Of a stretch of 26,866 bases of DNA, positions 1-8,444 are shown piece after piece. Location of the stretch: positions 1 to 26,866 of the forward strand of contig CATMVR010000006.1 in NCBI GenBank assembly GCA_950075905.1. Reading direction: 5' to 3'. This DNA is from an uncultured Persicitalea sp. (GTDB taxonomy: Bacteria; Bacteroidota; Bacteroidia; Cytophagales; Spirosomataceae). The notes below the pieces were generated by a model. It had not been told where the DNA came from. It was given only the letters and a program-made list of their open reading frames with translations, and ran no database searches. Position numbers and translations under genes: made by a program. The first letter of the stretch is position 1; every line of letters begins with the position of its first letter.

Positions 1-2
1 TA

Positions 3-518
3 CTTTGGACGCTATTTTCAAAGAAGCAAAATGCGCAATCCATCCTAATGGTTTCAATAGTCAGTCTGGCGGTGGGGATCTTTTTCAAATTTATCAGTCC
101 CATCCTGTTTGATTATTCCCTGAGCCGTGCCGCCGAAATGTCGGTTGGGGTGGGGCTACCCCTGCTGCTCTTGGCTGTGTACGAATGGGCGGTGTTTGGG
201 AGCAAAGTTCAAGACCCGCAGTTTACTGCTTATCAGCAGTGGCTTGCCGGACGGGTGATGCCCAGCTTGGATGAGTCCGAAGCCACTGACAAATCATCTG
301 CTTCACAAAACACATTTGCCCTGCGGGCCATTGCCATCAGTTTTGCGTTGACGGGTTTGGGAATAGCCGGATTGGGAATCAATTCGGGAGAAGATATCGA
401 ACTGATTGCCGGGGTGGGGGCGGTGATAGTGGTGATAGCCGCCTGGATCGGGTGGAGTACCCGGACGCGTAACGCTGACAGCGTTCAAAACGCTGTCAGC
501 GTTGAGGATGAATTCTAA
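3..518 (+). CDS. Membrane protein of unknown function, 5' end outside the window
   Basis: The reading frame is open from the first bases of the window, and the codons before the ATG at 48 (which read LWTLFSKKQNAQSIL) flow into a hydrophobic segment, so the true start is probably upstream and the gene is partial. Counting from the ATG at 48, four hydrophobic stretches lie at about residues 3-21, 34-50, 90-111 and 117-136, with a polar, acidic linker at 75-88. I do not recognise the family. The last 15 residues (NADSVQNAVSVEDEF) are encoded largely by a nested palindrome at 471-503, so the tail may be an acquired extension. The stop is 21 bp before the GH2 gene on the same strand, so the two may be co-transcribed. 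An integral inner-membrane protein is likely; no function can be assigned. Confidence 0.7.
   Translation, partial: LWTLFSKKQNAQSILMVSIVSLAVGIFFKFISPILFDYSLSRAAEMSVGVGLPLLLLAVYEWAVFGSKVQDPQFTAYQQWLAGRVMPSLDESEATDKSSASQNTFALRAIAISFALTGLGIAGLGINSGEDIELIAGVGAVIVVIAAWIGWSTRTRNADSVQNAVSVEDEF
471..503. repeat. Nested palindrome (15-bp inverted repeat, each arm itself palindromic)
   Basis: AACGCTGACAGCGTT at 471-485 and AACGCTGTCAGCGTT at 489-503 are perfect reverse complements separated by CAA. Each arm is also a 7-bp palindrome around one central base. The element lies inside the last codons of the first gene and forms a strong hairpin in either strand. No T-run follows, so it is not a classical intrinsic terminator. 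Confidence 0.85.
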
Positions 519-539
519 ACTTTTTTACACAACCAGGAA

Positions 540-2561
540 ATGAAACGATTTGGATTAGAAGTACTACTCTTTACGCTTACAACCCTTCCCATCTTTGCCC
601 AGTACACCATCCGGCAACCCAACGCCATACCCCTGCACGGCGAGTGGTCCTTTACGCTCGACCCCGCCGACATGGGCCATAAGGCGGGCTGGTACAGCGA
701 TAAGGTACCTACCAACCGCTTTGATAAAGTTACGGTTCCGCATAGCTTCTCTACCGATCCCCGCTACGGTTTTTATACGGGCACCGTCTGGTACCGCAAA
801 ACTTTCCCCTGGCAACCGCAAGACGGCAAACGCGTCATCCTGCACTTTGATGCGGCCTACTATATGACCAACGTATGGCTCAATAACCAAAAGGTGGGTC
901 GGCACGAAGGCGGCTACACGCCCTTCCATTTTGATATTACTGAGTATCTCAAAGCCGGGGAAAACCTGCTGGCGGTGTCGGTCAATAACGATACCTGGCA
1001 ACCCGGTACCATTCCTGGCGGGAAAGACAATAACCAGCCTAACGATTCCTTCATGGGCTGGATGAACTACGGCGGCCTCAACCGGCCGGTGTACCTGACC
1101 GTGGAGCCGGCGGTCTACGCCGAGAATCTCAAAGTAGAGGCTACGCCGGATTTGTCGACCGGAACGGCTTTGGTACGGGTGAAGCTGCGGATGCGGAATA
1201 CCACCAATCAGACCGTTTCGCCCAAAGCTACTTACCAGGTTTTATACAACCGCCAGCCCCTGACCCTGAACTGGAAAGGCGGCGCGACCCGTATTGCGGC
1301 CGGACAAACGGCTATTCTGGAAGCTGAAACCACGATTCCCCGAGCGCAGGTTCAACTCTGGAATCTGAACTCTCCCACTCTGTACCAGCTACGAGCCAGT
1401 ACCGATAGCGATACCCTGACGACCAATTTCGGCATCCGCAAAGTGGAAGTGCGTAACGCGCAGCTGCTGCTCAACGGACAGCCCATCAAAGTAGGCGGAG
1501 GCAATCGCGTTGTTGACTACCCTGGACAGGGTTCCATGGAGCCGGACTGGCTGATTGAGAAGGACTTCCGGCTCATGAAAGAAGCGGGTATGGAGCTGCA
1601 ACGCCTGACGCACTATACCCCCAGCGAGTACTTTTACGACCTGGCCGACCGCTACGGCATGCTCATCATCACCGAAGCCGGCAACTGGCAATTGACGCCG
1701 AATCAGATGGATACGGATTCTATTCGTAAAAACTTCCGGAACCAGTTTCGGGAAATGGCGGAGCGCGACTGGAACCACCCCAGCGTCATTGCGTACAGTG
1801 TGGGCAATGAGTACCTGTCGGAGCAGCCCGCCGGGCAGCGCTGGACCAAGGATATGATTGCTTACGCCCGCGAGCTGGACCCCACCCGCCTGTACACTTT
1901 CGCGTCGATGCGGCTCAATATTTTACCCAAAAAACCAGAGGATGAAGCCAGTCAGTACGTAGATTTTGTGTCGACTAATACCTACGGCAATCACGCCAAA
2001 GCCCTGGACCACATTCACCAGCTCTATCCTGACAAACCCATCCTACTCAGCGAGTGGGGTACCCGAGCTGACGGTCCTGATGGCGAGGCCGGACAGGTAG
2101 CCCACCTGCAGCACATTGTGCAGGAAATCCGTAGCCGTCCGTACGTGGTAGGAGCCTCCTGGTGGACCTACAACGACTACCAGAGCCGCTTCCATGGTAC
2201 CAACGCCAATGGCTACCGGCCGTGGGGCATTGTGGGGCCGGATCGCACGCCCCGGCCTGTGTATGCGGTGTATCAGCAGGAAATGTCGCCCGTGACTATT
2301 GAGAAAGTACGCTTTGTACCGGGTTCGCAGGGAGTGCACGAGCTGGTACTTCGGGTTAGGGCCAGGGCTGACTTTCCGGCCTATTCGGTGATTAATTACA
2401 CGTTGGTATCCGGAAATAAAGTACTGCCAATTCCTGATTTGCAACCTGGCGAAAGCAAAGAGATTACTGTACCCATCAAGGGATTTGAGAACAGTGCATT
2501 GATCAAAGTAATGAAACCAACCGGGTTCACAGCGGTTGAAAAAACAGTTGATTTAAAATAA
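540..2561 (+). CDS. Secreted glycoside hydrolase family 2 (beta-galactosidase/beta-glucuronidase-like)
   Basis: This 673-residue protein begins with a signal peptide (MKRFGLEVLLFTLTTLPIFA, cleavage before Q21), so it acts in the periplasm or outside the cell. Residues about 25-195 form the GH2 jelly-roll sugar-binding domain (YGFYTGTVWYRKTF, FDAAYYMTNVWLN, GGYTPFHFDIT), followed by an immunoglobulin-like domain (about 200-300) and a TIM barrel. The catalytic pair of the family is visible: the acid/base Glu424 in SVGNEYL and the nucleophile Glu505 in ILLSEWGT. The protein is shorter than LacZ and resembles the compact GH2 exo-enzymes of Bacteroidota that release a terminal beta-linked sugar. 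The substrate cannot be read from sequence. It sits 21 bp after a membrane protein and 93 bp before an FAD oxidoreductase; no SusC/SusD pair is in view. Confidence 0.9.
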   Translation: MKRFGLEVLLFTLTTLPIFAQYTIRQPNAIPLHGEWSFTLDPADMGHKAGWYSDKVPTNRFDKVTVPHSFSTDPRYGFYTGTVWYRKTFPWQPQDGKRVILHFDAAYYMTNVWLNNQKVGRHEGGYTPFHFDITEYLKAGENLLAVSVNNDTWQPGTIPGGKDNNQPNDSFMGWMNYGGLNRPVYLTVEPAVYAENLKVEATPDLSTGTALVRVKLRMRNTTNQTVSPKATYQVLYNRQPLTLNWKGGATRIAAGQTAILEAETTIPRAQVQLWNLNSPTLYQLRASTDSDTLTTNFGIRKVEVRNAQLLLNGQPIKVGGGNRVVDYPGQGSMEPDWLIEKDFRLMKEAGMELQRLTHYTPSEYFYDLADRYGMLIITEAGNWQLTPNQMDTDSIRKNFRNQFREMAERDWNHPSVIAYSVGNEYLSEQPAGQRWTKDMIAYARELDPTRLYTFASMRLNILPKKPEDEASQYVDFVSTNTYGNHAKALDHIHQLYPDKPILLSEWGTRADGPDGEAGQVAHLQHIVQEIRSRPYVVGASWWTYNDYQSRFHGTNANGYRPWGIVGPDRTPRPVYAVYQQEMSPVTIEKVRFVPGSQGVHELVLRVRARADFPAYSVINYTLVSGNKVLPIPDLQPGESKEITVPIKGFENSALIKVMKPTGFTAVEKTVDLK

Positions 2562-2567
2562 CCCGCT

Positions 2568-2615
2568 GGTTTGCGATTGCATTGCGAACCCCCGATAAGC
2601 GCGTTTGCAACGCGC
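2568..2615. repeat. Two small hairpins in the GH2-oxidoreductase gap
   Basis: The 93-bp gap holds GCGCGTT/AACGCGC (2599-2605 and 2609-2615, loop TGC), a perfect 7-bp stem. Just before it, GGTTTGC at about 2568 pairs with GCGAACC at about 2584-2590 through one G-T wobble. Neither is followed by a T-run, so they look like mRNA-stabilising, processing or dispersed-repeat elements rather than terminators. Confidence 0.5.
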
Positions 2616-2654
2616 AGACAACGAAAAGTAAACAGACTTAAAGAATAACACCCC

Positions 2655-4940
2655 ATGATCACATCCAACCCCACCCATAAAAGAAGCACCAAAAATACCG
2701 CCCTTACCGCCGATCTGGTAGTAACAGGCGGCGGTCTGGCCGGTACCTGCTGCGCCATTACCGCCTCGCGGGCAGGCATCCGGGTGATCCTGGTGCAGGA
2801 TCGTCCGGTACTAGGCGGCAACTCCTCGTCGGAAGTTCGGCTGTGGGTGCTGGGCGCTACCTCGCACATGGGCAACAACAACCGCTGGGCGCGGGAAGGG
2901 GGAGTTATTGATGAAATCCTCGTAGAAAATCTCTACCGCAATCCCGACAGCAATCCGCTGATTTTTGACAGCATTCTATTGGAAAAAGTCGTCAGCGAAA
3001 CCAACATCACCCTACTACTCAATACCGCGGTATATGAGCTGGATAAAGCGGACGATGACCCGGATACAATTGAGAAAATCCACGCCTTTTGTTCCCAAAA
3101 TTCCACTCACTACGAACTCACCGCCCCGCTTTTTTGCGATGCGTCAGGCGACGGTATTGTGGGCTTTCTGGCTGGGGCCGCTTTCCGGATGGGGGCCGAA
3201 GCGCGGGAAGAGTTTGGCGAAAAATTTGCCCCAACGGCCGAATACGGCGAGTTGCTGGGGCATTCCATGTATTTTTATTCCAAAGATGTAGGGAAACCCG
3301 TCAAGTACGTAGCACCCAGTTTTGCATTGGACGTAACCGACAAGGTACCCCGCTTCCGCAGCTTCAACGCCCAGGACTTTGGCTGCCGGCTGTGGTGGCT
3401 CGAATACGGCGGTCGGCTCGATACCGTGCATGACACCGAAACCATCAAGTGGGAACTATGGAAAGTAATCTACGGCGTGTGGGACTACATCAAAAACTCC
3501 GGTAATTTCCCCGAAGCCGAAACCATGACCCTCGAATGGGTGGGTACTATCCCCGGCAAGCGCGAAAGCCGCCGCTTTGAAGGCGACTACATTTTGACCC
3601 AGCAGGACATCGTGGAGCAGCGCCCGCACTTTGACGATGTGGCCTTTGGCGGGTGGAGCATAGACCTGCATCCGGCCGATGGGGTGTTTAGCGAAAAGCC
3701 CGGCTGCAACCAATGGCACAGCAAGGGGCTGTATGGCATTCCGTACGGTTGTTACTATTCCAAAAACGTTAAAAATCTGTTTCTGGCCGGGCGTATTATC
3801 TCGGCTACGCACGTGGCCTTTGGCTCCTCGCGGGTGATGGCCACCTGCGCCCACGGCGGGCAGGCGGTGGGGATGGCCGCGGCGCTGTGTATCAGCGAAA
3901 ACCTGTTGCCCCGCGACCTGCGTGAGGAAGACCGGATAGCAGTTTTACAGAAAGAATTACTGAAAACGGGCCAGCACATACCCCATCTTCGGCTAAAAGA
4001 CGAGCAGGATCTGGTACAACAGGCTACTATACAGGCTTCCAGTGAACTAATAGTGAAAGAGTTACCCGAGGAAGGAGAACCGCTGCCGCTAGAATACGCC
4101 ATGGCGCAGATGTTGCCGGTTGCGGCGGGGAAAATGCCCGCTCTGGTGATTCATCCCTACGCAGACGAAGCCACTGAACTGAACGTAGAACTTCGCATTT
4201 GCAGCCGGAAAGACAGCCACTCGCCCGATGTGACACTGGCGAAAAAGGTACTTACGCTGCAAAAGGGACGCAACTGTATACCGGTATTATTTGATGTCGT
4301 TTTGGACGAGCCTACCTATGCCTTTCTGGTGGTAGACAACAATCCGAAGGTAAAATTCAAACTGTCAGACCAGCGGGTTACGGGGGTGCTTTCGGTGTTT
4401 AATTCTATCAATCCGGCCGTATCGAACTATGGCAAGCAGGAACCAACCGAGGATATAGGGGTGGATGGCTTTGAGTTCTGGTGTCCACAGCGCCGGCCGA
4501 AAGGAAAAAACCTGGCCGTAAAGATTGAAGAAGGATTGACCTGCTTTGGCCCCGAAAATATCCGCAATGGCGTGCAACGCCCCACCAGCCAGCCCAACGC
4601 CTGGGTGGCAGATTTTCGGGATACTGCCCCGACGCTGACGCTTACCTGGAAAGAAACGCAATCCATCAGCCGGATAGAGCTTTTCTTCGATACAGACTAC
4701 GACAATCCATCAGAAAACGTCCTCATGATTCATCCCGAAGAGGTGTCTCCTTTCTGTGTGCAGAAGTACCAGGTACATGATGATAGCGGAACAGTTGTGT
4801 ACGCAAAAGAGGACAACCACCAAACCCGAAATGTCCTTACTTTTGAAGCGCCGCTAACGACGCAAAGTCTGAAAATACGGGTAGAACACCCCTCCGCTAC
4901 TACACCGGCAGCGCTGTTTGAGGTACGGTGTTATGCTTAA
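2655..4940 (+). CDS. FAD-dependent oxidoreductase (FAD_oxidored, PF12831-like)
   Basis: This 761-residue protein has no signal peptide and should be cytoplasmic. An N-terminal Rossmann motif GGGLAG (residues 25-30) is followed by LGGNSSSEV (53-61) and the DASGDGIVGFLAGAAF segment typical of PF12831. The second FAD motif is at FLAGRIISATHVAFGSSR, then GGQAVGMAAAL, as in this family. At the end of strand beta-2, where an acidic residue normally binds the ribose of FAD, the sequence is LVQDRP, so Gln48 or Asp49 holds that place. The region from about residue 600 (ISRIELFFDTD and onward to KIRVEHPS) looks like a beta-sandwich. Relatives in Bacteroidota are often labelled xanthan lyase, a name not supported here. 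Its position after a secreted GH2 suggests oxidation of an imported sugar or glycoside, but this is inference. Confidence 0.8.
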   Translation: MITSNPTHKRSTKNTALTADLVVTGGGLAGTCCAITASRAGIRVILVQDRPVLGGNSSSEVRLWVLGATSHMGNNNRWAREGGVIDEILVENLYRNPDSNPLIFDSILLEKVVSETNITLLLNTAVYELDKADDDPDTIEKIHAFCSQNSTHYELTAPLFCDASGDGIVGFLAGAAFRMGAEAREEFGEKFAPTAEYGELLGHSMYFYSKDVGKPVKYVAPSFALDVTDKVPRFRSFNAQDFGCRLWWLEYGGRLDTVHDTETIKWELWKVIYGVWDYIKNSGNFPEAETMTLEWVGTIPGKRESRRFEGDYILTQQDIVEQRPHFDDVAFGGWSIDLHPADGVFSEKPGCNQWHSKGLYGIPYGCYYSKNVKNLFLAGRIISATHVAFGSSRVMATCAHGGQAVGMAAALCISENLLPRDLREEDRIAVLQKELLKTGQHIPHLRLKDEQDLVQQATIQASSELIVKELPEEGEPLPLEYAMAQMLPVAAGKMPALVIHPYADEATELNVELRICSRKDSHSPDVTLAKKVLTLQKGRNCIPVLFDVVLDEPTYAFLVVDNNPKVKFKLSDQRVTGVLSVFNSINPAVSNYGKQEPTEDIGVDGFEFWCPQRRPKGKNLAVKIEEGLTCFGPENIRNGVQRPTSQPNAWVADFRDTAPTLTLTWKETQSISRIELFFDTDYDNPSENVLMIHPEEVSPFCVQKYQVHDDSGTVVYAKEDNHQTRNVLTFEAPLTTQSLKIRVEHPSATTPAALFEVRCYA

Positions 4941-4975
4941 ATGAAAATGCCTCTGAAAACAGCGTTTTATAAGCA

Positions 4976-5011
4976 AAAGAGCGTAGTGTACTTCGGTACG
5001 CTACGCTCTTT
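4976..5011. terminator. Bidirectional intrinsic terminator with TTCG tetraloop
   Basis: A 16-bp stem (4976-4991 with 4996-5011, one G-T wobble) is capped by TTCG, an unusually stable RNA loop. It ends in TTT with further Ts on the plus strand and starts in AAAA, giving Us on the minus strand. It lies between the convergent oxidoreductase and pckA genes and can stop both. Confidence 0.85.
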
Positions 5012-5057
5012 GTGTTTTGGACTTCAGATTACTCCCGGCTCTTGACGGAAAATAACC

Positions 5058-6659
5058 TTACTCGGAATGTGATACTACTTTGGGGCCGGCTTCCAGAATC
5101 TCACGGGAAGAGCCTTCCTTGAATGTTTCAAAATTTTTAGTGAATAGCTCCGCCAGATAGTGGGCTTTGGCCTCATACGCGTCGGCATCCGTCCAGGTAT
5201 CCTTCGGAATCATGATTTCTGCGGGGACTCCGGCGCATTGGGTGGGGACTTCGATGCCAAAAATCGGATCGGTTACCGTAGGGGCCTGAGCCAGCGACCC
5301 ATCGTGGATGGCGTCGATGATGGCCCGGGTGTAGCGCAGCTTTATCCGTGAACCTACCCCGTACGGGCCGCCCGTCCAGCCCGTATTGACCAGCCATACG
5401 TGGGTGTCATTTTCCTTGATTTTCTGGGCCAGCAGCTCGGCGTACTTGCTGGGGTGCCACACCATAAAGGCGGCGCCAAAACAGGCCGAGAAAGTAGCCT
5501 GTGGCTCATTAACGCCCATTTCGGTACCGGCAATCTTGGCCGTATAGCCACTGATGAAATGATACATGGCCTGAGCCGGGGTCAGTTTTGCTACCGGAGG
5601 AAGTACCCCGTAGGCATCGCAGGTGAGCAGGATGATGTTTTTTGGGTGTCCGCCCAGGCAAGGAATTTTGGCATTGGGAATGTACTCAATGGGGTAGGCC
5701 GCCCGGGTGTTTTCGGTGATGGAAGTATCGTCGTAATCCACTTCATGATTTTTAGGATTGTAGACTACGTTTTCCAGCACGGTGCCAAAGCGGATGGCCT
5801 GGTATATCTCCGGCTCTTTCTCGGCCGACAGGTTTATGGCTTTGGCGTAACAGCCGCCCTCAATATTGAATACTCCATCATCCGACCAGCAGTGTTCGTC
5901 ATCTCCTATGAGTTTGCGGTTATTATCGGCCGACAGGGTTGTCTTTCCCGTGCCACTCAGCCCAAAAAACAGACTGACATCCCCGTCTTTTCCCTCGTTG
6001 GCCGAGCAGTGCATAGACAGTACCCCCTGTTTGGGCATGATGTAATTCATGACCGTAAATACCCCCTTCTTCATTTCACCGGCGTACTCGGTACCCAAAA
6101 TCACAAACTCCCGCCGCTCAAAGCACAGATCCACACTAGTGCGGGAGTTCATGTGGGTGGTGAACGGGTTGGCCGGAAACTCACCCCCGTTGTAGATGAC
6201 ATAATCAGGTTCGCCAAATTCCGCCAGCTCTTCTTCGGTAGGTCGAATGAGCATATTGTGCATAAACAAGGCGTGGTAGGGGCGGGTGCAGATTACCCTC
6301 ACTTTGATCTGGTATTTTTTATCCCAGCCCGCAAAACCATCCACCACATACATACGCGTACGGGTATTGAAATAGTCGATGGCGCGCTGACGGTTTATAT
6401 CAAACGTATGCTCGTCCATCCTGATATTAATGGATCCCCACCAGATATCCCCGGCACTTTCGGGACGTTCGATGATGCGCTTGTCTTTGGGGCTACGCCC
6501 GGTTTTGGTGCCTGATTGCAGCATCAGGGCTCCCTTGTCCGAGATGGCGGCGGCTTGTTCGTAGCGAATGGCCATTTCGTACAGTTTAGCCGGTGGTGCG
6601 TTTCGGATAGTCTCCTTGTTTTTTAGGCCATACTGGACCAGATCAAAAGGTTTTTCCAT
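5058..6659 (-). CDS. pckA: Phosphoenolpyruvate carboxykinase (ATP)
   Basis: The enzyme converts oxaloacetate and ATP to phosphoenolpyruvate, CO2 and ADP, the entry step of gluconeogenesis in the cytoplasm. The ATP-type signature is complete: SGTKTGRSPKDK near residue 50, the two lysines in EMKKG, the metal-binding His in LSMHCSANEG, the P-loop GLSGTGKTT (residues 233-241), the acidic SDDGVFN segment and the Arg in ENTRAAYPIEY. I use the ATG at 6657-6659 (533 residues, MEKPFDLVQYG). The frame extends four codons to a TTG at 6671, but a TAnnTTTG promoter-like box overlaps that TTG and ATG is the stronger start. It is the downstream partner of gpsA in orientation, with a 68-bp gap. Length is normal for the family. 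Confidence 0.97.
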   Translation of the reverse strand: MEKPFDLVQYGLKNKETIRNAPPAKLYEMAIRYEQAAAISDKGALMLQSGTKTGRSPKDKRIIERPESAGDIWWGSINIRMDEHTFDINRQRAIDYFNTRTRMYVVDGFAGWDKKYQIKVRVICTRPYHALFMHNMLIRPTEEELAEFGEPDYVIYNGGEFPANPFTTHMNSRTSVDLCFERREFVILGTEYAGEMKKGVFTVMNYIMPKQGVLSMHCSANEGKDGDVSLFFGLSGTGKTTLSADNNRKLIGDDEHCWSDDGVFNIEGGCYAKAINLSAEKEPEIYQAIRFGTVLENVVYNPKNHEVDYDDTSITENTRAAYPIEYIPNAKIPCLGGHPKNIILLTCDAYGVLPPVAKLTPAQAMYHFISGYTAKIAGTEMGVNEPQATFSACFGAAFMVWHPSKYAELLAQKIKENDTHVWLVNTGWTGGPYGVGSRIKLRYTRAIIDAIHDGSLAQAPTVTDPIFGIEVPTQCAGVPAEIMIPKDTWTDADAYEAKAHYLAELFTKNFETFKEGSSREILEAGPKVVSHSE

Positions 6660-6703
6660 GAAATAAGTCAAATGTATGTTGATGAAATACTATAATAGTA
6701 CCA

Positions 6704-6711
6704 CAAAGGTA
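6704..6711 (-). promoter_or_regulatory. Candidate Bacteroidota -7 promoter box for pckA
   Basis: On the minus strand the sequence reads TACCTTTG, an exact match to the Bacteroidota TAnnTTTG element, 45 bp before the pckA ATG. A TTTTG that could act as the -33 element lies about 22 bp further upstream, inside the end of gpsA. A second exact match, TACATTTG (6669-6676), is only 9 bp before the ATG and is less likely to be used. Confidence 0.4.
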
Positions 6712-6727
6712 GTCATTGTAGGTGATC

Positions 6728-7735
6728 CTACCTCAAAAGCCTCTTCAATCCGTTCATAACAAACGCTGGGGACTGGCCTTCGTAAAGAATTTGGTATACC
6801 GCATCCGTTATGGGCATTTCCACCTTATATTTCTGATTCATGAAATGGATACTTTTAGCGGCGTAGTAGCCCTCGGCAATCATTTTCAGTTCGAGCTGGG
6901 CGGCTTTTACACTGTACCCCCGGCCAATCATATTCCCAAAGAGGCGGTTGCGGCTAAACTGGGAGTAGGCCGTCACGAGTAGATCACCGAGGTAGGCAGA
7001 AGCGCTCATTTCGCGCTCTCGGGGATCTACCGCAGTCACAAAGCGCCTGATTTCCAGCATGGCATTGGATACCATCACGGCCTGAAAATTATCTCCATAG
7101 CCAATGCCGTGCGTAATACCGCAGGCCAGGGCTACTATGTTTTTCATCACGGCGGCGTACTCCACTCCGTATAGATCGGCGAGCGGATGGGCCGTGACGA
7201 ACCGGCAGGAAAGCAGTCGGGCAAAGTCTTCGGCGCATTCCGGATTGGTGGAGGCTATGGTCAGGTACGACTGCTTTTCCAGCGCTACCTCTTCGGCGTG
7301 GCAGGGGCCGGCAATCACGCACATGTCATCCAGGGGTACCCCGTAGGTTTCTTCCATCCAGTCGGTAACCAGCTTGTTCTGGTCGGGTACCATGCCCTTG
7401 ATGGCCGACACGATCCGCTTCCCTTTCAGGTGAGCGGGTGACAGTTCGGACAGAGGCTCCTGTATAAAAGCTGCCGGAATAGCCAGAATCACATAGTCCG
7501 CACCCCGTATCGCCTCTTTTATTTTATCAAAGGCTTTCACCTTTTTGGGCGAAAGATACACGTCACTCAGGTAGCTGGGGTTATGGTTATAAGTACGGAT
7601 ATGGTAAATATCCTCCGCGTTTCTCAACCACCAACGAACCTGTACCTGTGGCTGTTCGCACAAAATTTTGACCAGGGCCGTGGCCCAGCTACCTCCGCCA
7701 ATAATGGCAATTTTTTCTGATTTTGTCTGATTCAT
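6728..7735 (-). CDS. gpsA: Glycerol-3-phosphate dehydrogenase [NAD(P)+]
   Basis: The cytoplasmic enzyme reduces dihydroxyacetone phosphate to sn-glycerol-3-phosphate, the backbone for phospholipids. From the ATG at 7733-7735 the protein has 335 residues. The Rossmann motif IAIIGGGSWATAL is at 9-21, the SAIKGM segment at 110-115, the family GPxxAEE motif appears as GPCHAEEV (143-150), and the catalytic Lys198 lies in AAVMKNIVALACG. The C-terminal helical domain ends with EMPITDAVYQILYEG, also typical. The frame runs 23 codons further to a TTG at 7804, but that extension is not conserved-looking and the ATG puts the Rossmann strand at the usual distance from the N-terminus. Confidence 0.96.
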   Translation of the reverse strand: MNQTKSEKIAIIGGGSWATALVKILCEQPQVQVRWWLRNAEDIYHIRTYNHNPSYLSDVYLSPKKVKAFDKIKEAIRGADYVILAIPAAFIQEPLSELSPAHLKGKRIVSAIKGMVPDQNKLVTDWMEETYGVPLDDMCVIAGPCHAEEVALEKQSYLTIASTNPECAEDFARLLSCRFVTAHPLADLYGVEYAAVMKNIVALACGITHGIGYGDNFQAVMVSNAMLEIRRFVTAVDPREREMSASAYLGDLLVTAYSQFSRNRLFGNMIGRGYSVKAAQLELKMIAEGYYAAKSIHFMNQKYKVEMPITDAVYQILYEGQSPAFVMNGLKRLLR

Positions 7736-7969
7736 TCTTTTGGGTTGGTCATTGAATTTACAATTCCGCCTGCCGGGGATTCGTGGAAAATGGCCGATGG
7801 GCAACTTTTTTTAGCCTACTTTTTGGTGTTACACAAAATAAGTGCTCCGTTAGATAAAAAGTTTGTATCTATTTGAATAAAGCGACGTCTAAACTTTGAA
7901 ATGATTCAAAAAAATCTTTCTTTGGTAATAGTAAACAAACTCTATCCTTTATCTTAAACAAAACAATTT

Positions 7970-8308
7970 ATGAGCAAATTTGATGATTTGATTGAAATCT
8001 ACCATGGCGAAGCCCAAAAGATTGGCGTTTCGGTAGACGCAGACCTACTGGCAAAAGTCACCAAAGGACTGGGTCCTTCTATCTACAATACCGATTCGTC
8101 TAAGGTATCCTGCGGAGATAAGACCGAGCTCGAACGCGTAAAAGCTAATTTTCTGATCAAGAAACTGGGCTTGGCCGACGGCGCAGAGCTCGACTCCGCC
8201 ATTGATGAAGTATGCCAGACCTTTGGGAGTTCCAACCGCAACAAATACCGGTCGCTGTTTTACTATCTGCTGGTGAAGAAATTCGGCAAAGAAGACTTAT
8301 ACGCCTAG
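7970..8308 (+). CDS. DUF2853 family protein
   Basis: This 112-residue acidic/basic helical protein matches the DUF2853 family over its whole length: SKFDDLIEIY at the start, the GPSIYNTDSSKVS block (about residues 35-47), NFLIKKLGLADG (about 62-73), and SNRNKYRSLFYYLLVKKFGK near the C-terminus. The family consists of small soluble cytoplasmic proteins of unknown function found in Bacteroidota and Proteobacteria. It has no signal peptide or membrane segment. The gene stands alone: the genes before and after it lie on the other strand, and a hairpin follows it. The upstream region is AT-rich, with a near match (TAAACTTTG at 7890) to the -7 element, one base too long in the spacer. Confidence 0.9.
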   Translation: MSKFDDLIEIYHGEAQKIGVSVDADLLAKVTKGLGPSIYNTDSSKVSCGDKTELERVKANFLIKKLGLADGAELDSAIDEVCQTFGSSNRNKYRSLFYYLLVKKFGKEDLYA

Positions 8309-8366
8309 CCAGGAATCAGGCATAGCCAAGGCTACATGAAATAATACTTTCTGGACGGAATAAAAA

Positions 8367-8395
8367 AAATCCTTGCGGTACTACCACAAGGATTT
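8367..8395. terminator. Bidirectional intrinsic terminator
   Basis: AAATCCTTG (8367-8375) pairs with CAAGGATTT (8387-8395); inside, GGT and ACC can add three pairs around an ACT loop. The A-run at 8362-8369 gives a strong U-run for minus-strand transcripts from the adaptor gene, while the plus-strand tail (CCATTTTCTT) is weaker. It lies between two convergent genes. Confidence 0.75.
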
Positions 8396-8444
8396 CCATT
8401 TTCTTAACCTAAACTAAATCGAATTAATACATATACAAAACGCA

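Noticed and set aside
5400..6515. A 371-codon open frame on the plus strand opposite pckA
   Set aside because: It lies wholly antisense to a complete pckA gene, its translation lacks domain character, and long antisense frames are expected opposite G+C-rich codons.
7736..7804. A TTG-started extension of gpsA
   Set aside because: GpsA proteins begin a few residues before the Rossmann strand; the ATG at 7735 fits and the 23 extra codons do not.
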